DNA of 64,000 nucleotides, from NCBI GenBank assembly GCA_032622095.1, contig CP136061.1, positions 16,184,440 to 16,248,439 on the forward strand, written 5' to 3'. This DNA comes from Siphonodentalium dalli. Taxonomy: Eukaryota; Mollusca; Scaphopoda; Gadilida; Siphonodentaliidae. The translations under genes and the position numbers were made by a program. Numbering within the stretch: the first letter of the stretch is position 1; each line of letters opens with the position of its first letter. The notes under the pieces are model-generated. The model was not told the origin of the DNA and ran no database searches. It saw only the letters and a list, made by a program, of their open reading frames with translations. Shown here one piece after another: positions 46,779-57,912 of the stretch.

Positions 46779-48830
46779 AGGGGCGGATGTCGGTCGGACA
46801 GGAAACGGAAACCGGGCCATGAAGTACCTCCCAGAGGGCCATGGAAACTGTGTAGCGCATACGCGGACAACGCTCGGGCCCCGCTTGGAACAGAAAATTA
46901 GGGGGGGTTCGGAAAACAGAAAAAAAAGGGAGAGACCAGGCAGCCAGACCCCCCCCCCACGCGTGCTGCGACACGACTTACAGGCCGGATAATCCTACCA
47001 AACCCCTCCCAGTCGCGGGTAATCGGACTCTGCGTGCCCGTCGAGTCTGCAAACGGAACTGTAGATAACGACGCCCGGCATTGATGGAAGGGTGCCCGCT
47101 CGTCCGCTGTGACTGCTATACGAGGGTGGCAAGACGCACGAACGGAAACGGGCAAACGCGGAACTCTTGTTATGACAACGGCGGAGGACGGATGTACTTA
47201 CGAAACGCGTCGGATTTCCAGCGCCCGAGCATCCGGATTTGTTCATCGGAGTAACCCCGCGATGCTGCCAAGCACGCCCCTCCTATCCGAAATGAATGAG
47301 ACTTGAAATCCCGGTCACCCAATCGCAGAATTGACAACACTCTCCGAAGAACGGCATTGAAATGCGCCCGTGTGATGCCCCGACCGTCCGGTGAGCAGAA
47401 GAAAGGGCCCGCCGTTGAACCGCGATGTTTAGTGAAGACGGATATTAGGCGATGCGGACAAAAGGTTGGTTCCGCTAACTTGCCAATGGCGACCACTGGG
47501 GCAATTTATTAACACTGCGCTTGATATGCCGGAAGCAGATGTCGATGGAGGCGGGCGTGACCGTAACATCAGAACAGAGCAGGACATTTAGATGAGGCGC
47601 AGAGAGTGACGCGCACAGTTCGCCGATACGGGCCAGCGCGTAGAACGCGAATACGCATAGTGCGCGGAAAAGGACAATTCAATGTGTGATGCCACGCAAC
47701 AGGGCAATACAGCGATCATAGAGTGTAACATGGGAAGAGTAATTGGTCGGCGCGGGTCACCGCTCGGGTGCAAGCGTTGAAAGCCCGCGAGCATTTTGTG
47801 AATCCGGAAATGTGTAGTGGGAGACGCTAAGCCCGAATTTTGGGCTGATATGCGATGACCGACAAAACACTACGGACCGTGGCAGTGCTATACCCGATCT
47901 GGAAAAGATGTGCGAGAAAGAGCCCCAGCGTGCTCACGTTAACGGGCGGATACGGTCGGACATTAAAGCGGGAAGCAAACTGAACAAAAAAACCCCAGTG
48001 CCGGGCGTATACTGCCGAGATGAACAAGTAAGGGCAGCATCGAGTAGCCGAGTCATAGTTCCCACAAGGTGTCGATGGTCAGCGACGCAGGCAACGGAGT
48101 CGGTTCCGGGTCGGCCCATGGGGCTAGCCGGTGGAATTTCGACATCAGAAGCCACGGTAGCGTTAGTCTGTGGCTGTCCTAATGCCGACGAGGGACCGCG
48201 GCACCCTGAACGGGAGACGATGCCACCAAGTCCCAGCCATGCGTCCTGCAACTTTGGTGCCAGACGAGCCTTGTCCTCTGCTCGTCTTCCCCGCGAATAT
48301 CGGCCGAAGTCGCCACCGATGCAACCTCCTCGGGCATGACCACAGCACGCGCCCGACCACGCGACGATCGCGCACCAACCGATGAAGCTGTAGTCGACCG
48401 CACCGACATATGACGCACACTGCCAGGCACACGCGTGACCCGCGGCCGTACGGGACGAACAATTGTAGGCGCGGCCGTAGAATATGTACCACTCCTGGCG
48501 GGCATCCCCTTCGAACGGGCATGGATGGCGGCTGGTAATGCATGCCTGGTCACCCGCGATGGTCCAACCACTTCCACCGGGACATCGGGTACTAATCGGT
48601 GTCTGGTCATTGCTGTCGCTTTTTGCATCTGAAAAAAGGAGAAAACAAGTACTAAGGTCAGAAAAAGAGGCGTAACCGACGCCCCGGCCAGCACGCCGTA
48701 CCGGATGACGACCGTTATAGCCCAGAGACCACCGTATGATGCACCAAAACCCACCGGTACATCATGGCGTGCGCCCACACCAACTAGGGTAGCTGATGCA
48801 CCAACCATCTACTTAACACATTCACTGCAT
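46779..48830 (-). mobile_element. GC-rich remnant of a tyrosine-recombinase element
   Basis: This 2-kb block is clearly richer in G+C than all surrounding DNA and contains the broken recombinase gene. With the hAT element removed, it joins the block 43472-44233, which holds the hairpin array. Together they appear to be one former element on the minus strand. No RT/RNase H of DIRS type is found, so a Crypton-like or an unknown recombinase element is possible. Confidence 0.55.
47170..48628 (-). pseudogene. Tyrosine recombinase/integrase, several frameshifts
   Basis: Segments in order on the minus strand are as follows. An Arg/Ser/Pro-rich N-terminal region starts at ATG 48628, directly after a polypyrimidine tract and CAG that look like a splice acceptor. 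A helical core-binding domain (48027-47827) contains YARHWGFFVQF and GYSTATVRSVLSVIAY. The start of the catalytic domain (47794-47588) contains DPRRPITLPML. A stretch through about 47500 has CSDVTVTPASIDICF. The C-terminal part (47496-47170) carries His67-x2-Arg70 (HSFR), Trp93 (LGRW) and the nucleophile Tyr101 (KYIR), counted within that segment. At least three frameshifts or stops separate them. The family cuts and rejoins DNA via a 3'-phosphotyrosine. The closest relatives I know are metazoan DIRS/Crypton-type recombinases. Confidence 0.85.
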
Positions 48831-48889
48831 TGACCACCAACAGTAATGCCACTAAACAGTAAAACCAGGTTAGGCCTCTAAGCTGCAAT

Positions 48890-49640
48890 AGGTTAAACAT
48901 ATTTATTTGTCTAATTTCAATAACACAAATAGGAAATGATATACATTTTTATATAGACAATGGGATTGGAGGACAAGTGCTGACTCACTTATGAGTACCT
49001 CCTCCCATTTGCTATTACACTGAAAAATATATCAAGAATAATGGCATTGCAACATGACTACCAAAGGCAAGTTGAACTTATATACATGTACATATCACCG
49101 GTCGTTTCCCGCCCCCGAGTCAGTCTTGTGTTTATATATGCATTACTTGAAAGTCGTCTTTTGTTGAGTCATTTGCTGGCTTGTATGTGTATTTGCTAGA
49201 CTTCGTCAATAGAATCTAGTTTTGTCTCACGGATGAATGATTGTACAGCTAAGAAAAAAAATTCACTGTCGCAATCGGGTAGAGCAGGGTCTCCAAATAG
49301 CAGAAATTTTAGTGAGTAAATATTATAAGGAAGTAATTTATTCAATAGGCGAATTCTTGGGATCGAATGTAGGCAACAATCAAAGAAATAATGGAAGGCA
49401 TTTTCTTCTCCATTTCCACATGAGCAGTCTTTGCAACTTGCAATGTAATTTTGAACCTTATCTCATAGGAGGTTGCTACATTAACATCGTAATCTGCAGT
49501 GATATATATTTTCAGTCCGCTTTCCTAAGCTGCAATGGAAATAACCATGCGTATAAAATGGTAGCAGAAACCTTCCCCTCAATGATATCGCATCTGATGG
49601 CCAACACGCATGTGGGGAAAAACTGCATGGCATTGTAAAC
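48890..49640 (-). pseudogene. Non-LTR retrotransposon 3' fragment A
   Basis: On the minus strand a frame from about 49455 to the stop at 49196-49198 encodes the C-terminal zinc-knuckle region of a non-LTR polymerase: CKDCSCGNGEENAFHYFFDC, then LLFGDPALPD and a final helix ending KLDSIDEV. Further upstream a degraded FFP-type motif is visible near 49600. The 3' UTR follows, with GGAGGTACTCATAAGTGAGT and TTGTCCTCCAATCCCA, ending near AATAAATATGTTTAA at about 48900. Most of the element is missing. Confidence 0.75.
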
Positions 49641-49849
49641 CGGATTTATAACAGTCTACCGGGACAGTGCATACTGTGTAACTAAGATATATTGTCAGAC
49701 AGGAAGAAAATAATCAAAGGGGCAGAACGTCATGAAGAATATCGGATCAAACCATACTAGAACTCGATCTGTAGTCGTGCGTTGAGAAACTCAGACCAAG
49801 TTTATGGAACCTAACAGCTGAAAAATGGTTGAATTGTCGAAACACGCAT

Positions 49850-50040
49850 GATTTCAATGGCAAAGGGCCATAATCCTTTAAAATTTATCGGATCAAACCC
49901 ATAATCGACTGCGATCTGTGTTTGGTGCGGATAAATTCATACACAACATTTGGCACCGATCAGCGTGAAAATAGGTCAATTATATCACCATAACAGACAG
50001 ACGGACGGACGGACGGACAAACAAACAAGTGGACAAACCG
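49850..50040. repeat. Dispersed repeat ending in (GACG)n
   Basis: Degenerate block with AAAGGGCCATAATCC-like and GTGAAAATAGGTCAATTAT segments before GACAGACGGACGGACGGACG. It resembles the 40.4-41.0 kb family. Confidence 0.6.
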
Positions 50041-50104
50041 GACCACGATCCTATGTATACCATACGATCACCGCGCCACCACTCCCCATGAGGAATATTA
50101 CCTA

Positions 50105-51182
50105 ACCGAGTTTGGTTTAAACATATTTATTACCAATAAGTATATAACAATACATATTGGGATTGGAGGACAAGTGCGATCCACTTATACATACCCCCCT
50201 CTCCCAATTTCCGTTTTAACACTGATACATAATAATGTGGGCTGTCAACACGATAGTTATAACATAATGTACAAGTGGATACATACAGTGTATCATTGTA
50301 TATTATTTGAAGTATAGTGTGTAGTCTCAACACCCCACCAATTCTAAATAATTTCATTAATGATTTCAAGTAGCTGTTTTAAATGTGATACATGTACCTC
50401 GTGGTGCATTGCTAACATTTGTACAATTTGCATTCAAATGATTCGAGCGTCTTAACAGAACTTTGTCGGATTTTCCTCTTGAGTTGTATCTCGTAAGTAA
50501 TTTTTCACAGCTTGAAAGAAATGTTCAGTTTATAATTGTTCTAAGTTCGGGTCCCCAAATATAAGTGCCTTAACTGACTGTATATTAAAGCGCAGAAGAT
50601 TATTACGGCGTGTAATTCTTTCTTCAAAGTGTGGGTGGCATTCAAAAAAATAGTGGAAAGCATTTGCTACAGAATGTCCACACCTACCTGTAGCAGAAAT
50701 TGCTATATAATTTTTAAGTTTATCAGCTTGTAGATTACCACATTCACACCTCAGTTTACAATGAAGGATGCTTAATAGCCGTTTACCATATGAAAAACAT
50801 GTTGGTAGTTGTAATGGCTTAGTTACTAGTGCTTTCTTGAACCTATCGAGTGGAATGTTTCGTCCTTTTTTTTGTCAGCCAATTTGTTCCAATCCATAAC
50901 GCATATGGGGAAGAAAGTTTTATCTGTTCATTTGCTATTTGAAATGGGACGATTTAAATTTGATGCATTTCTCAGTTCGTAATCAGTTATCCTTAACCTT
51001 TGACGGAAGAAGCCGAGTTAAGTAGGCTGGGGCTTTGCTGTTTGCAATATCGTAAAATATACTCATTCGTTTAACATACCGCCTACAGTCCAGCTTCTCC
51101 CATCCGAGTTCAAAGAGCAACCTATCATGGGGGACCGATTTTGTACAACCTGTAACTATACGAGTGCACGGGCCACCCGAGC
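50105..51182 (-). pseudogene. Non-LTR retrotransposon 3' fragment B
   Basis: The minus strand encodes, with several stops and shifts, the late part of a non-LTR polymerase. Segment CTRIVTGCTKSVP and LLFELGWEKLDCRRYVK (about 51180-50985) is followed by FFPICVMDWNKL (about 50900) and YGKRLLSILHCKL. The zinc-knuckle-like CGHSVANAFHYFFEC (about 50670) and LIFGDPNLEQL come last. The 3' UTR shares GGATTGGAGGACAAGTGC (plus-strand view) and an AATAAATATGTTTAAAC end with fragment A, so A and B belong to the same family. Confidence 0.75.
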
Positions 51183-51185
51183 TGT

Positions 51186-51330
51186 CCGCCCCGGGGAAGA
51201 AGGAGAAGTGCTGACTCACTTGTGAGTACCTCCTCACCCGTTTGTTAGAAAGTGAGTTATGCTGACATCTTGTGTTTTGTTTTGTTTGTGTTTTATTTAA
51301 ATCCAAACTGATAGAAGACACTGTCATTAT
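51186..51330 (-). mobile_element. Third 3'-UTR fragment of the same retrotransposon family
   Basis: Contains GGAGAAGTGCTGACTCACTT and GTGAGTACCTCCTC, matching the 3' UTR of fragment A. It abuts fragment B's coding part, so its end was joined to fragment B by insertion or rearrangement. The open frame crossing the joint (50983-51327) is therefore a chance fusion at its N-terminal half. Confidence 0.6.
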
Positions 51331-51900
51331 GATATATTAATTAAATCCAGCGTCTCTCCATGACAAATCGGTTTGTTGCTTAGTCGCAGATATTCGCGTC
51401 CCGAATCGAGAAGTAAATATTTACAATTGAGCGTATTGCTGGTGATGTTTTATATAAAGAGCTACGGCCGATTAGCTTGAGAATTTCTGCGAGTTTGTAG
51501 ATTTCTACATTCCTCCAGGTGGCATACTGCATGAATACTAACTTAAAAGTTTAACACACCCGAACAAGTCCCTAATATGTCTTTAATTCATGACTGGAAC
51601 CATCAAAAGGGATAACCTGAATTACTAATGGCCGTGTACAAGACGGAGTCACTGAATGGAGGGATAGTCGATTAATAAACCAATGGCCCTTCTGATCGTG
51701 TACAACAGTATGCTGATACGTAGAGAAAACGCAAGCCCCCCCCCCCCTGACTAGTGACGCTACAACAACGGCAAGGAATATATGGGACATTGAGGCAGTA
51801 CTATAACCTGTAAATGAGACAGTTGTATGCAAACTGCACCCAACTTACCCGACAATGACAATCCGGATACTTGCATCCCGGGAAATGTGCCATCCAGAAC
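51331..51900. other. No recognisable feature
   Basis: Unassigned AT-rich sequence with a poly-C run at about 51737. Confidence 0.35.
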
Positions 51901-51908
51901 ACTTCCAC

Positions 51909-52449
51909 CAGGGTCCGCGCTGGACCGAAATTTACTTTTGCCAAATAATTTGCCAAATAAAAATATTTTTTGCCAAAGTATTGGAGCAGTTGCCAAATGT
52001 TATCCCTGATAGTACCATTTTTATCAAGTCTTATGTTTCGACACTCGCGGTTTGAACGACTTTTGATATCGATAGAAGGCAGTTAGTTAATAATTATAAA
52101 TACTCGCATCTCTATTGTGGTTTATCATACAACAATAAGCCAATCACCGAACAATACAATGGTAGAACGTTTCTCCTTCAGTAGGGCACATCACAGGATG
52201 ATTAGTAATCCCTCCAACCATCAGTACTAATGCTATGAGATTAACTGCATCTAAATAGAGGCGTTAACTGTCCCTCAACCTTATAAAACACCACTAATAT
52301 AATTACGATGTAAGAGTATCCCGAAATTAATGGTATTGATTGACCAATATTTGTCCAAATTGCTTGAGGAATTAAAATGTGACTTGCCAAAACTTTTGCC
52401 AAATGAAAATATTTTTTGCCAAATGTGAATTATTTTTGCGCGAACCCTG
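51909..52449. mobile_element. 541-bp hAT MITE with 8-bp target duplication
   Basis: The ends CAGGGTCCGCGC and GCGCGAACCCTG are inverted with one mismatch. Flanks ACTTCCAC (51901-51908) and ACTGCCAC (52450-52457) match at seven of eight positions. Subterminal TTTTGCCAAA repeats crowd both ends (51940-52000, 52385-52430), as binding sites for a hAT transposase would. No protein is encoded. Confidence 0.88.
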
Positions 52450-52457
52450 ACTGCCAC

Positions 52458-53150
52458 AGACTTCCAAATAAAGGAAAAATGCCACCGAAATCGACGACGC
52501 AGATAGTAGATAGGAACCAACAACCACGGTATCCGTTGACAGGGGAGAGAATCCACAGTATAGGTGTGTAACCGCGGGACCATTGTTGTCCCGATGAAAG
52601 GTATGTACACGTGAAGATGTATATCTTATCCATCGTAATGTATACCCCGCCTGTAATATTCTGTATTATGACGCAACTACTATTTCGACATGGTACTGGA
52701 AAAATAAACATTACATTGTAACCCCTTCGGTTAGATATAACCGCGCAACCGGCAGCCAACTGAATGTGGGCAGTATAATTGCCTGCAGGTACAACTTTCC
52801 CCGACGAGAAAAACAAACTAACAAACAACAAAAACATGGTGAAATCAAATTACTTTGATAACTAAAACGCAACCTATGCACTATTCATTAACGCCAGAAA
52901 TCACAAACTGAGCAAAGAGAATTCTGGAAGGCTACGAAAAATCAATTACTCGTAACCCCATTATGGCGAACGAATCGGAGATGGGGGGGGGGGTATGAGA
53001 ATCTAGCTCGGTTCGAAAAGCAAGAAAAATGGATTATGAAAGTCACAGTAGGGGTGGGGGAAAACAATTCCACATCAACGTCCTTCGTGTATGTCAAACT
53101 TGGGATGTGCCCTATAACCGTGAAAATGAAATCTGGCCTCATATATATCG
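52458..53150. other. No recognisable feature
   Basis: Unassigned sequence with a poly-G run at 52984. The minus-strand frame 52430-52837 has a hydrophobic start but crosses the hAT border, so it is not a gene. Confidence 0.35.
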
Positions 53151-53159
53151 TAATGGGCC

Positions 53160-53805
53160 AGACTAATTTGTATGCCCATAAACAGAATCACACTAAAATT
53201 ATATGATGTAATGATGGCCTTGTGGCACACTGGATATTTCAACAGTAAGTGGATGATGGAGATCCGCAACACAATTAATTCTTTGGGGATGAGGAATGTC
53301 TGGACCAATCCGAATGTGAAAAGCCCTAATCGCTGTACCTCGTCCTGCGATCGCAAAGTACGCGACGGAGTTATCCAGGAGTGGGTGAAATCCCTCTCGA
53401 AAACAAGCAAGTTCGCAGTATGAAGACCACTGCCGAAAGAGAACACGACATATCGCAGGACCACAACAGATCTGTACACAGCCGGCTGATGTTCCGAAAG
53501 GAAATCACAAACTACCCGTTGAACAGGCCTCATTGTACAATGTTGACTACTCGGAACGACAATGTGCCCCCTGGAATGTAGAACTGGGCGATGAATGCCC
53601 CGTTATACTGAAGTGCCAACAAATTCACGAGCCGAGACTTAGAAATATTCGCCCTTGTTACGTTCAAAGACCAAACTCGCAGACCTTACTGCAATTATGT
53701 AACTCCCGAAACCAAAAAGAAACTAGAATGTACCCAAGAGATGCCAACGTGCGCAAAAATGTAATACAAAATAATAAACAAATTATTTCACGGTATTTTA
53801 CTTAA
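53160..53805 (+). pseudogene. Non-LTR retrotransposon polymerase C-terminal fragment D
   Basis: Plus-strand segments in two or more frames match the end region typical of non-LTR polymerases in molluscs and other marine invertebrates. They are MPINRITLKLYDVMMALW and NTINSLGMRNVWTNPNV (53172-53340), then VIQEWVKSLSKTSKF. After frameshifts comes a terminal block with DECPVILKCQQIHEPRLRNI (about 53590-53650), corresponding to the usual DEYHFLLxCPxYxxLR motif. The first zinc-knuckle cysteines are poorly kept. It is a different family from fragments A and B and lies in the opposite orientation. The overlapping minus-strand 152-codon frame (53075-53533) is its antisense shadow. Confidence 0.7.
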
Positions 53806-53809
53806 TTTA

Positions 53810-55080
53810 TTTAATTTAATTTAATGTTAGCAAAACAAGACAATTATCATTTCTCATTTCATCACAGATAAAAGGCAAATTACTATATTAATCATTTAAG
53901 TAATTAAAACCAATTCCATGTTGCCGAAAGGATGAGACTTTAATATCGATTACCTTTTTTTTCAGCGGCATATTTTCATTTTCATTTTCCGATAGTCAAA
54001 GTTGACCAAAGGAGCAATTATAAGAAATAATTAATATCATTTGTGTAAATATTGATAACAGCCAATATGCAACAATAAATATCAATAATTAATCAATAAC
54101 AATCATTTTATGTAATAATAAACTCTTCAAACGGTGTCAACAAATGCGTTATGTTTTGTGTTACGTCATTCGTCGTATTTGACCCGGAACTCGGTTGAAG
54201 GTTAGGCTATTCAGCCTATTGCGTCGAATTACGAAATCGCGTTTTAAATGTCTCTTTTCCCGCATGATAAAAAGAGGTCTTCGCACGAACCAAAAATGAT
54301 AAAACTTCCCAATTATAAGTAAAAATAACCAAATGAAGGAGTCTATGTAGGTCCCGAAGGAGTCTATAGACTCTATGATGTAGAGTTCTGATGGAGAAAA
54401 TGTAGATCGATCTATTTTTGTCATAACTCTGACGTATTTTGACCAGGGAGAAAAAATCGAAACCGAGGCTCACTACGAGCATGCCAGTTTTAAATATAGA
54501 AACAGGGAATCCCGACAAATGGAGATATCGGCGACAAACAAATAATCGAAAACACATAAAATAAACATAGCAAAAACGCGGCACAGTAAAAATGTAAAAA
54601 CGCCACGAGGTTTTACGTCGGTTTTGGTGACGTCATGGAGTGAAACGGAGTAGAGTGACACCAAGGTACGAATCGCCCGTAACAAGGAACTTGCCGAATG
54701 TCGTCGGAAAAGGCTGAGACTTGTTGTCCGTTTCCCAATCCATGCACTTGAAATAAGCGAATGAATCGGTTATAATTAAATGTTTGCGCCTAGTATCAGG
54801 TATTCAGTAGATAGGCCGATCACGCAGCGAGGGGTACAGGGAGATGTAACCTATATTTGGCGGCACGTGGGGGTCGCGTGACTTCGTGACGTCATTGTTC
54901 CAAAATGTTGGCGTCGAGGAGCCGAAGCCATAGACGCGTAGACAAGATTTCGGTTGGAAATCTCCATGGCAGGCGAATCTTGACCACCTCCGCGGAAAGA
55001 CAAAGAAACGCGAGCATTTTATATATATTCCTGGACCATAGTTTGTGGAAATTAATTGCTTTTGATTCAAAATGTCGCAT
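53810..55080. other. No supported gene
   Basis: AT-rich sequence. Two TGACGTCA sites (about 54630 and 54890) match the CRE consensus, but no convincing gene adjoins them. Confidence 0.35.
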
Positions 55081-55085
55081 GTCGA

Positions 55086-55655
55086 CATCTCGTATAGCGC
55101 AATTACAGCCCCCAAACGCATAACTTTCCGAAAATGTGTTGCCCCGTCAACCGGACGCAATTTGGGGGCATCGACCAAATTATTTCGGAAGATTTATAGA
55201 CCACGACTGATGACCCGTATATTATGAGTGGTCACCTGGATAATGCTGTCATGCCAAATAGTCGGACACAGCATGAAATTAACGCGTACATGGCTATAAA
55301 ATTATATAAAAGTAAGCATTGTAACATTAGAAAGGATGGTTCGGTGGCCATTTTGAATGGCGCCCACAGTCTGAAGGAAGATTTGAGAGCAAGGTTAGTT
55401 TCCGATGGTGGAAAATAGCCCTGGATCATTCAGCTTTAGGAAAACCATTGATATTTTATTCAAACATAATGTCATATAGCGAAATTACAGCCCCCAACAT
55501 CATAAATTTCCGCAAAGATGTTGCTATGGCAACCGGTCGCAATGTGGTGGTATCGACTCAAAATTCCTAGGATATTGATAGACTGCGGGTGATGCCCATA
55601 TAGTATGAATTGTCACGATGAGAATCCTGCCATGGCAAATGGTCTGCCCCAACCT
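55086..55655. repeat. Direct duplication of a segment of about 180 bp
   Basis: Blocks at 55086-55270 and 55470-55655 share TATAGCGNAATTACAGCCCC, CAACCGG.CGCAAT, a TATAGAC/GATAGAC block and TGCCAAATAGTC / GGCAAATGGTC in the same order, about 384 bp apart, at roughly 75 percent identity. This is an old tandem duplication. Confidence 0.65.
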
Positions 55656-55659
55656 TGAA

Positions 55660-57689
55660 GGAAGGCATAAGTTACTATAAATTCATTGAATTAAAAAGTA
55701 AGCATTTATGCAACCAATCTCGTCTGAGTAAAGTTATCGCAAAAGAATCACGACCCAAACGAGTTCAGTCCTCGTGAGGCTAATTAGCACTCATAGCACA
55801 AACCCCACTCACTGGACCACTATGATCAAATCTAAAATAATAATTATTTTTAACATGACCATAGTGTCGTAGAAATCCGCTCAATCTACATGATAACATA
55901 TGTGCCCGCATACATAAATATTATGTAACAGATTTTGTAATAGAAACATCGGTAATATCCTATATGATGACCAGAATAAACCAACGGAATTGAATTAAGG
56001 GGATGGAAAAGTCTGTTTCATGAAAAATGTCTAAAAAACGGGCTGACAAAATTGCCCCTGTCCACCAAAAATCAGACATAAATAGACATAACAACATGAG
56101 AAAAATTCGAGCATACATCGGGGTAAAGGGGGAGCCACTAATAGATGTGAACTAAAAAGCTTTATGTACCAGAAAAGTGACTTGGAAACAGAATATATCT
56201 GCAATATTATGACAATGTTTGGGCAGTCAAATGTAAAAAACTATACCTCAACAGTATCATTAGGCAGCCCATTATGAAAAGTGACATACCATGAAGAGCC
56301 AAGGAACAATTCTTTAGATTAGTGTTTACGGTAACGTGTGAAAAACGTCCGCTAAAACCTGTCAGTCAGTTTTCCTTGGGGAGCTAGTCGCCATATTACT
56401 ATTGTAGACACATGTTCCTGATGTTGTCATTTATGAATTCATGGCAGGTATATGAAAATCTGCCACGAAAGCAAATCGATCCTTCCATCGGGCAAATTTA
56501 TGATGTGAAATAGACGCTGACAGTTTGTTTAAGTCGTTGGAATTAATTTCATTGCCTGATTACCCACGATTTATATAAGTTTTGTGCCGTTTACAGATGA
56601 AAATGTTGATACTCTTAAGTTTAGAATTACTACTCCAGTCGAAAGCGAGATTACAAGATGTCGTATTAGTACCCAAATTACATAAATAGAAAAATTACAT
56701 GTTTTATATATTAAAAAACAAATTTATAAATGGGAAAGTACCGTATTCCGACGAAATATGTCATATTTCACGACGGACTCACGGTGGGGGTTCGCTTCCG
56801 GTCAATTCTAGTTTGGTGCACTGTAAGAAAACATCGCGAAGAAAAGTACGGTTTATAAAATGTAAATATAAAGTAATCGAGAAATTGTCGGCTATCAGAT
56901 ACAATCATAGAGCTTATACTGACGAGAACGTTGTTGATTATTGAATATTATGTGTGAAAAACATGAAGTTCATCCATTCTAGGCCGGTGAGTAATTAGTG
57001 ATCATCGGGATGTAGGGTGTAATCCGTGGCCACCTTGACCAAACTTGCCATCCGCTTAAGAGCCAGCCCACTGCACTGCGCACCTGGCAACCCACCACAA
57101 AGTAGTCCTAAAAAGCAAATCGCCACATATTCGCGTGCAACGGATAAAGGGTGCCTGCTCTGATGAATTTGGAGCTAACACAGTGATTGAGCTCCTAACA
57201 AGGTGGGCTCTCGCCTCCGGGAATCCTAGCTGAATGTCAAGTCAAATGTCTCAATCCAAATATACCTGTGAAAAATAAGGATGGAATGACGAAAACCTTA
57301 ATCTTCAAACATATATAGCCCTAGAAACTAGTGAAATCGCCTGAACAATGGGAAATAGCTGTCAGAGGGTTATAGTGGTCCATTTCAAGATAACTGTCCT
57401 CGAGCCATTTGACATTAAATTGATATAGTCAGCTTTGGCAGTCAATGAATTCTCATTCCTGTTGGGCAGGGTCAATGGAAAGTTCATATTACCTGTATAA
57501 GTCTTCATAGCATTTTTGCAAACTTCATGCATAAGCCTAACACATCTCTGGTTAACATCGCATCTCACATTAACACAGACAATCATTTCAAGACAGCATC
57601 CCCAGACTGGAATAGACTGCACACATAGCAAACACATAGATGGTGATGATACATCAGTAGACCCATAAGTATCTCGAAACAGGAGCTAG
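55660..57689. other. No recognisable feature
   Basis: Unassigned sequence without recognisable coding exons or repeats. Confidence 0.35.
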
Positions 57690-57912
57690 AATGTATTGAC
57701 CTTGTGGTCTGTGCGAAATTTGTTTGAATGGGCAGTCGGGTATTGACAACGTCACCACGAGGACAATCAATCAATCAAAATACCCGCCCTCCTCGTGGTT
57801 GGCGCTCAGATGTTCACTTGACCTCGAACTTTCTAAACAGCTGACCCCGGTCGCAGGTCGATACAATATTAAGGTCGACCGTCTATAAAAATCTTTTCCT
57901 TCGTAACATTTC
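57690..57912. repeat. Dispersed 220-bp SINE-like repeat, copy 2
   Basis: Nearly identical to 43072-43290 (differences include TTTGAATG for TTTCAATG and CGACCGTC for CGACAGTC). The same orientation and very high identity at 14.6 kb distance indicate recent dispersal. Confidence 0.75.

Noticed and set aside
47908-48339. 143-codon plus-strand frame in the GC-rich block
   Set aside because: High G+C reduces stop frequency, and the opposite strand carries the recombinase motifs.
53075-53533. 152-codon minus-strand frame
   Set aside because: Antisense to the non-LTR polymerase fragment on the plus strand, which has recognisable family motifs.
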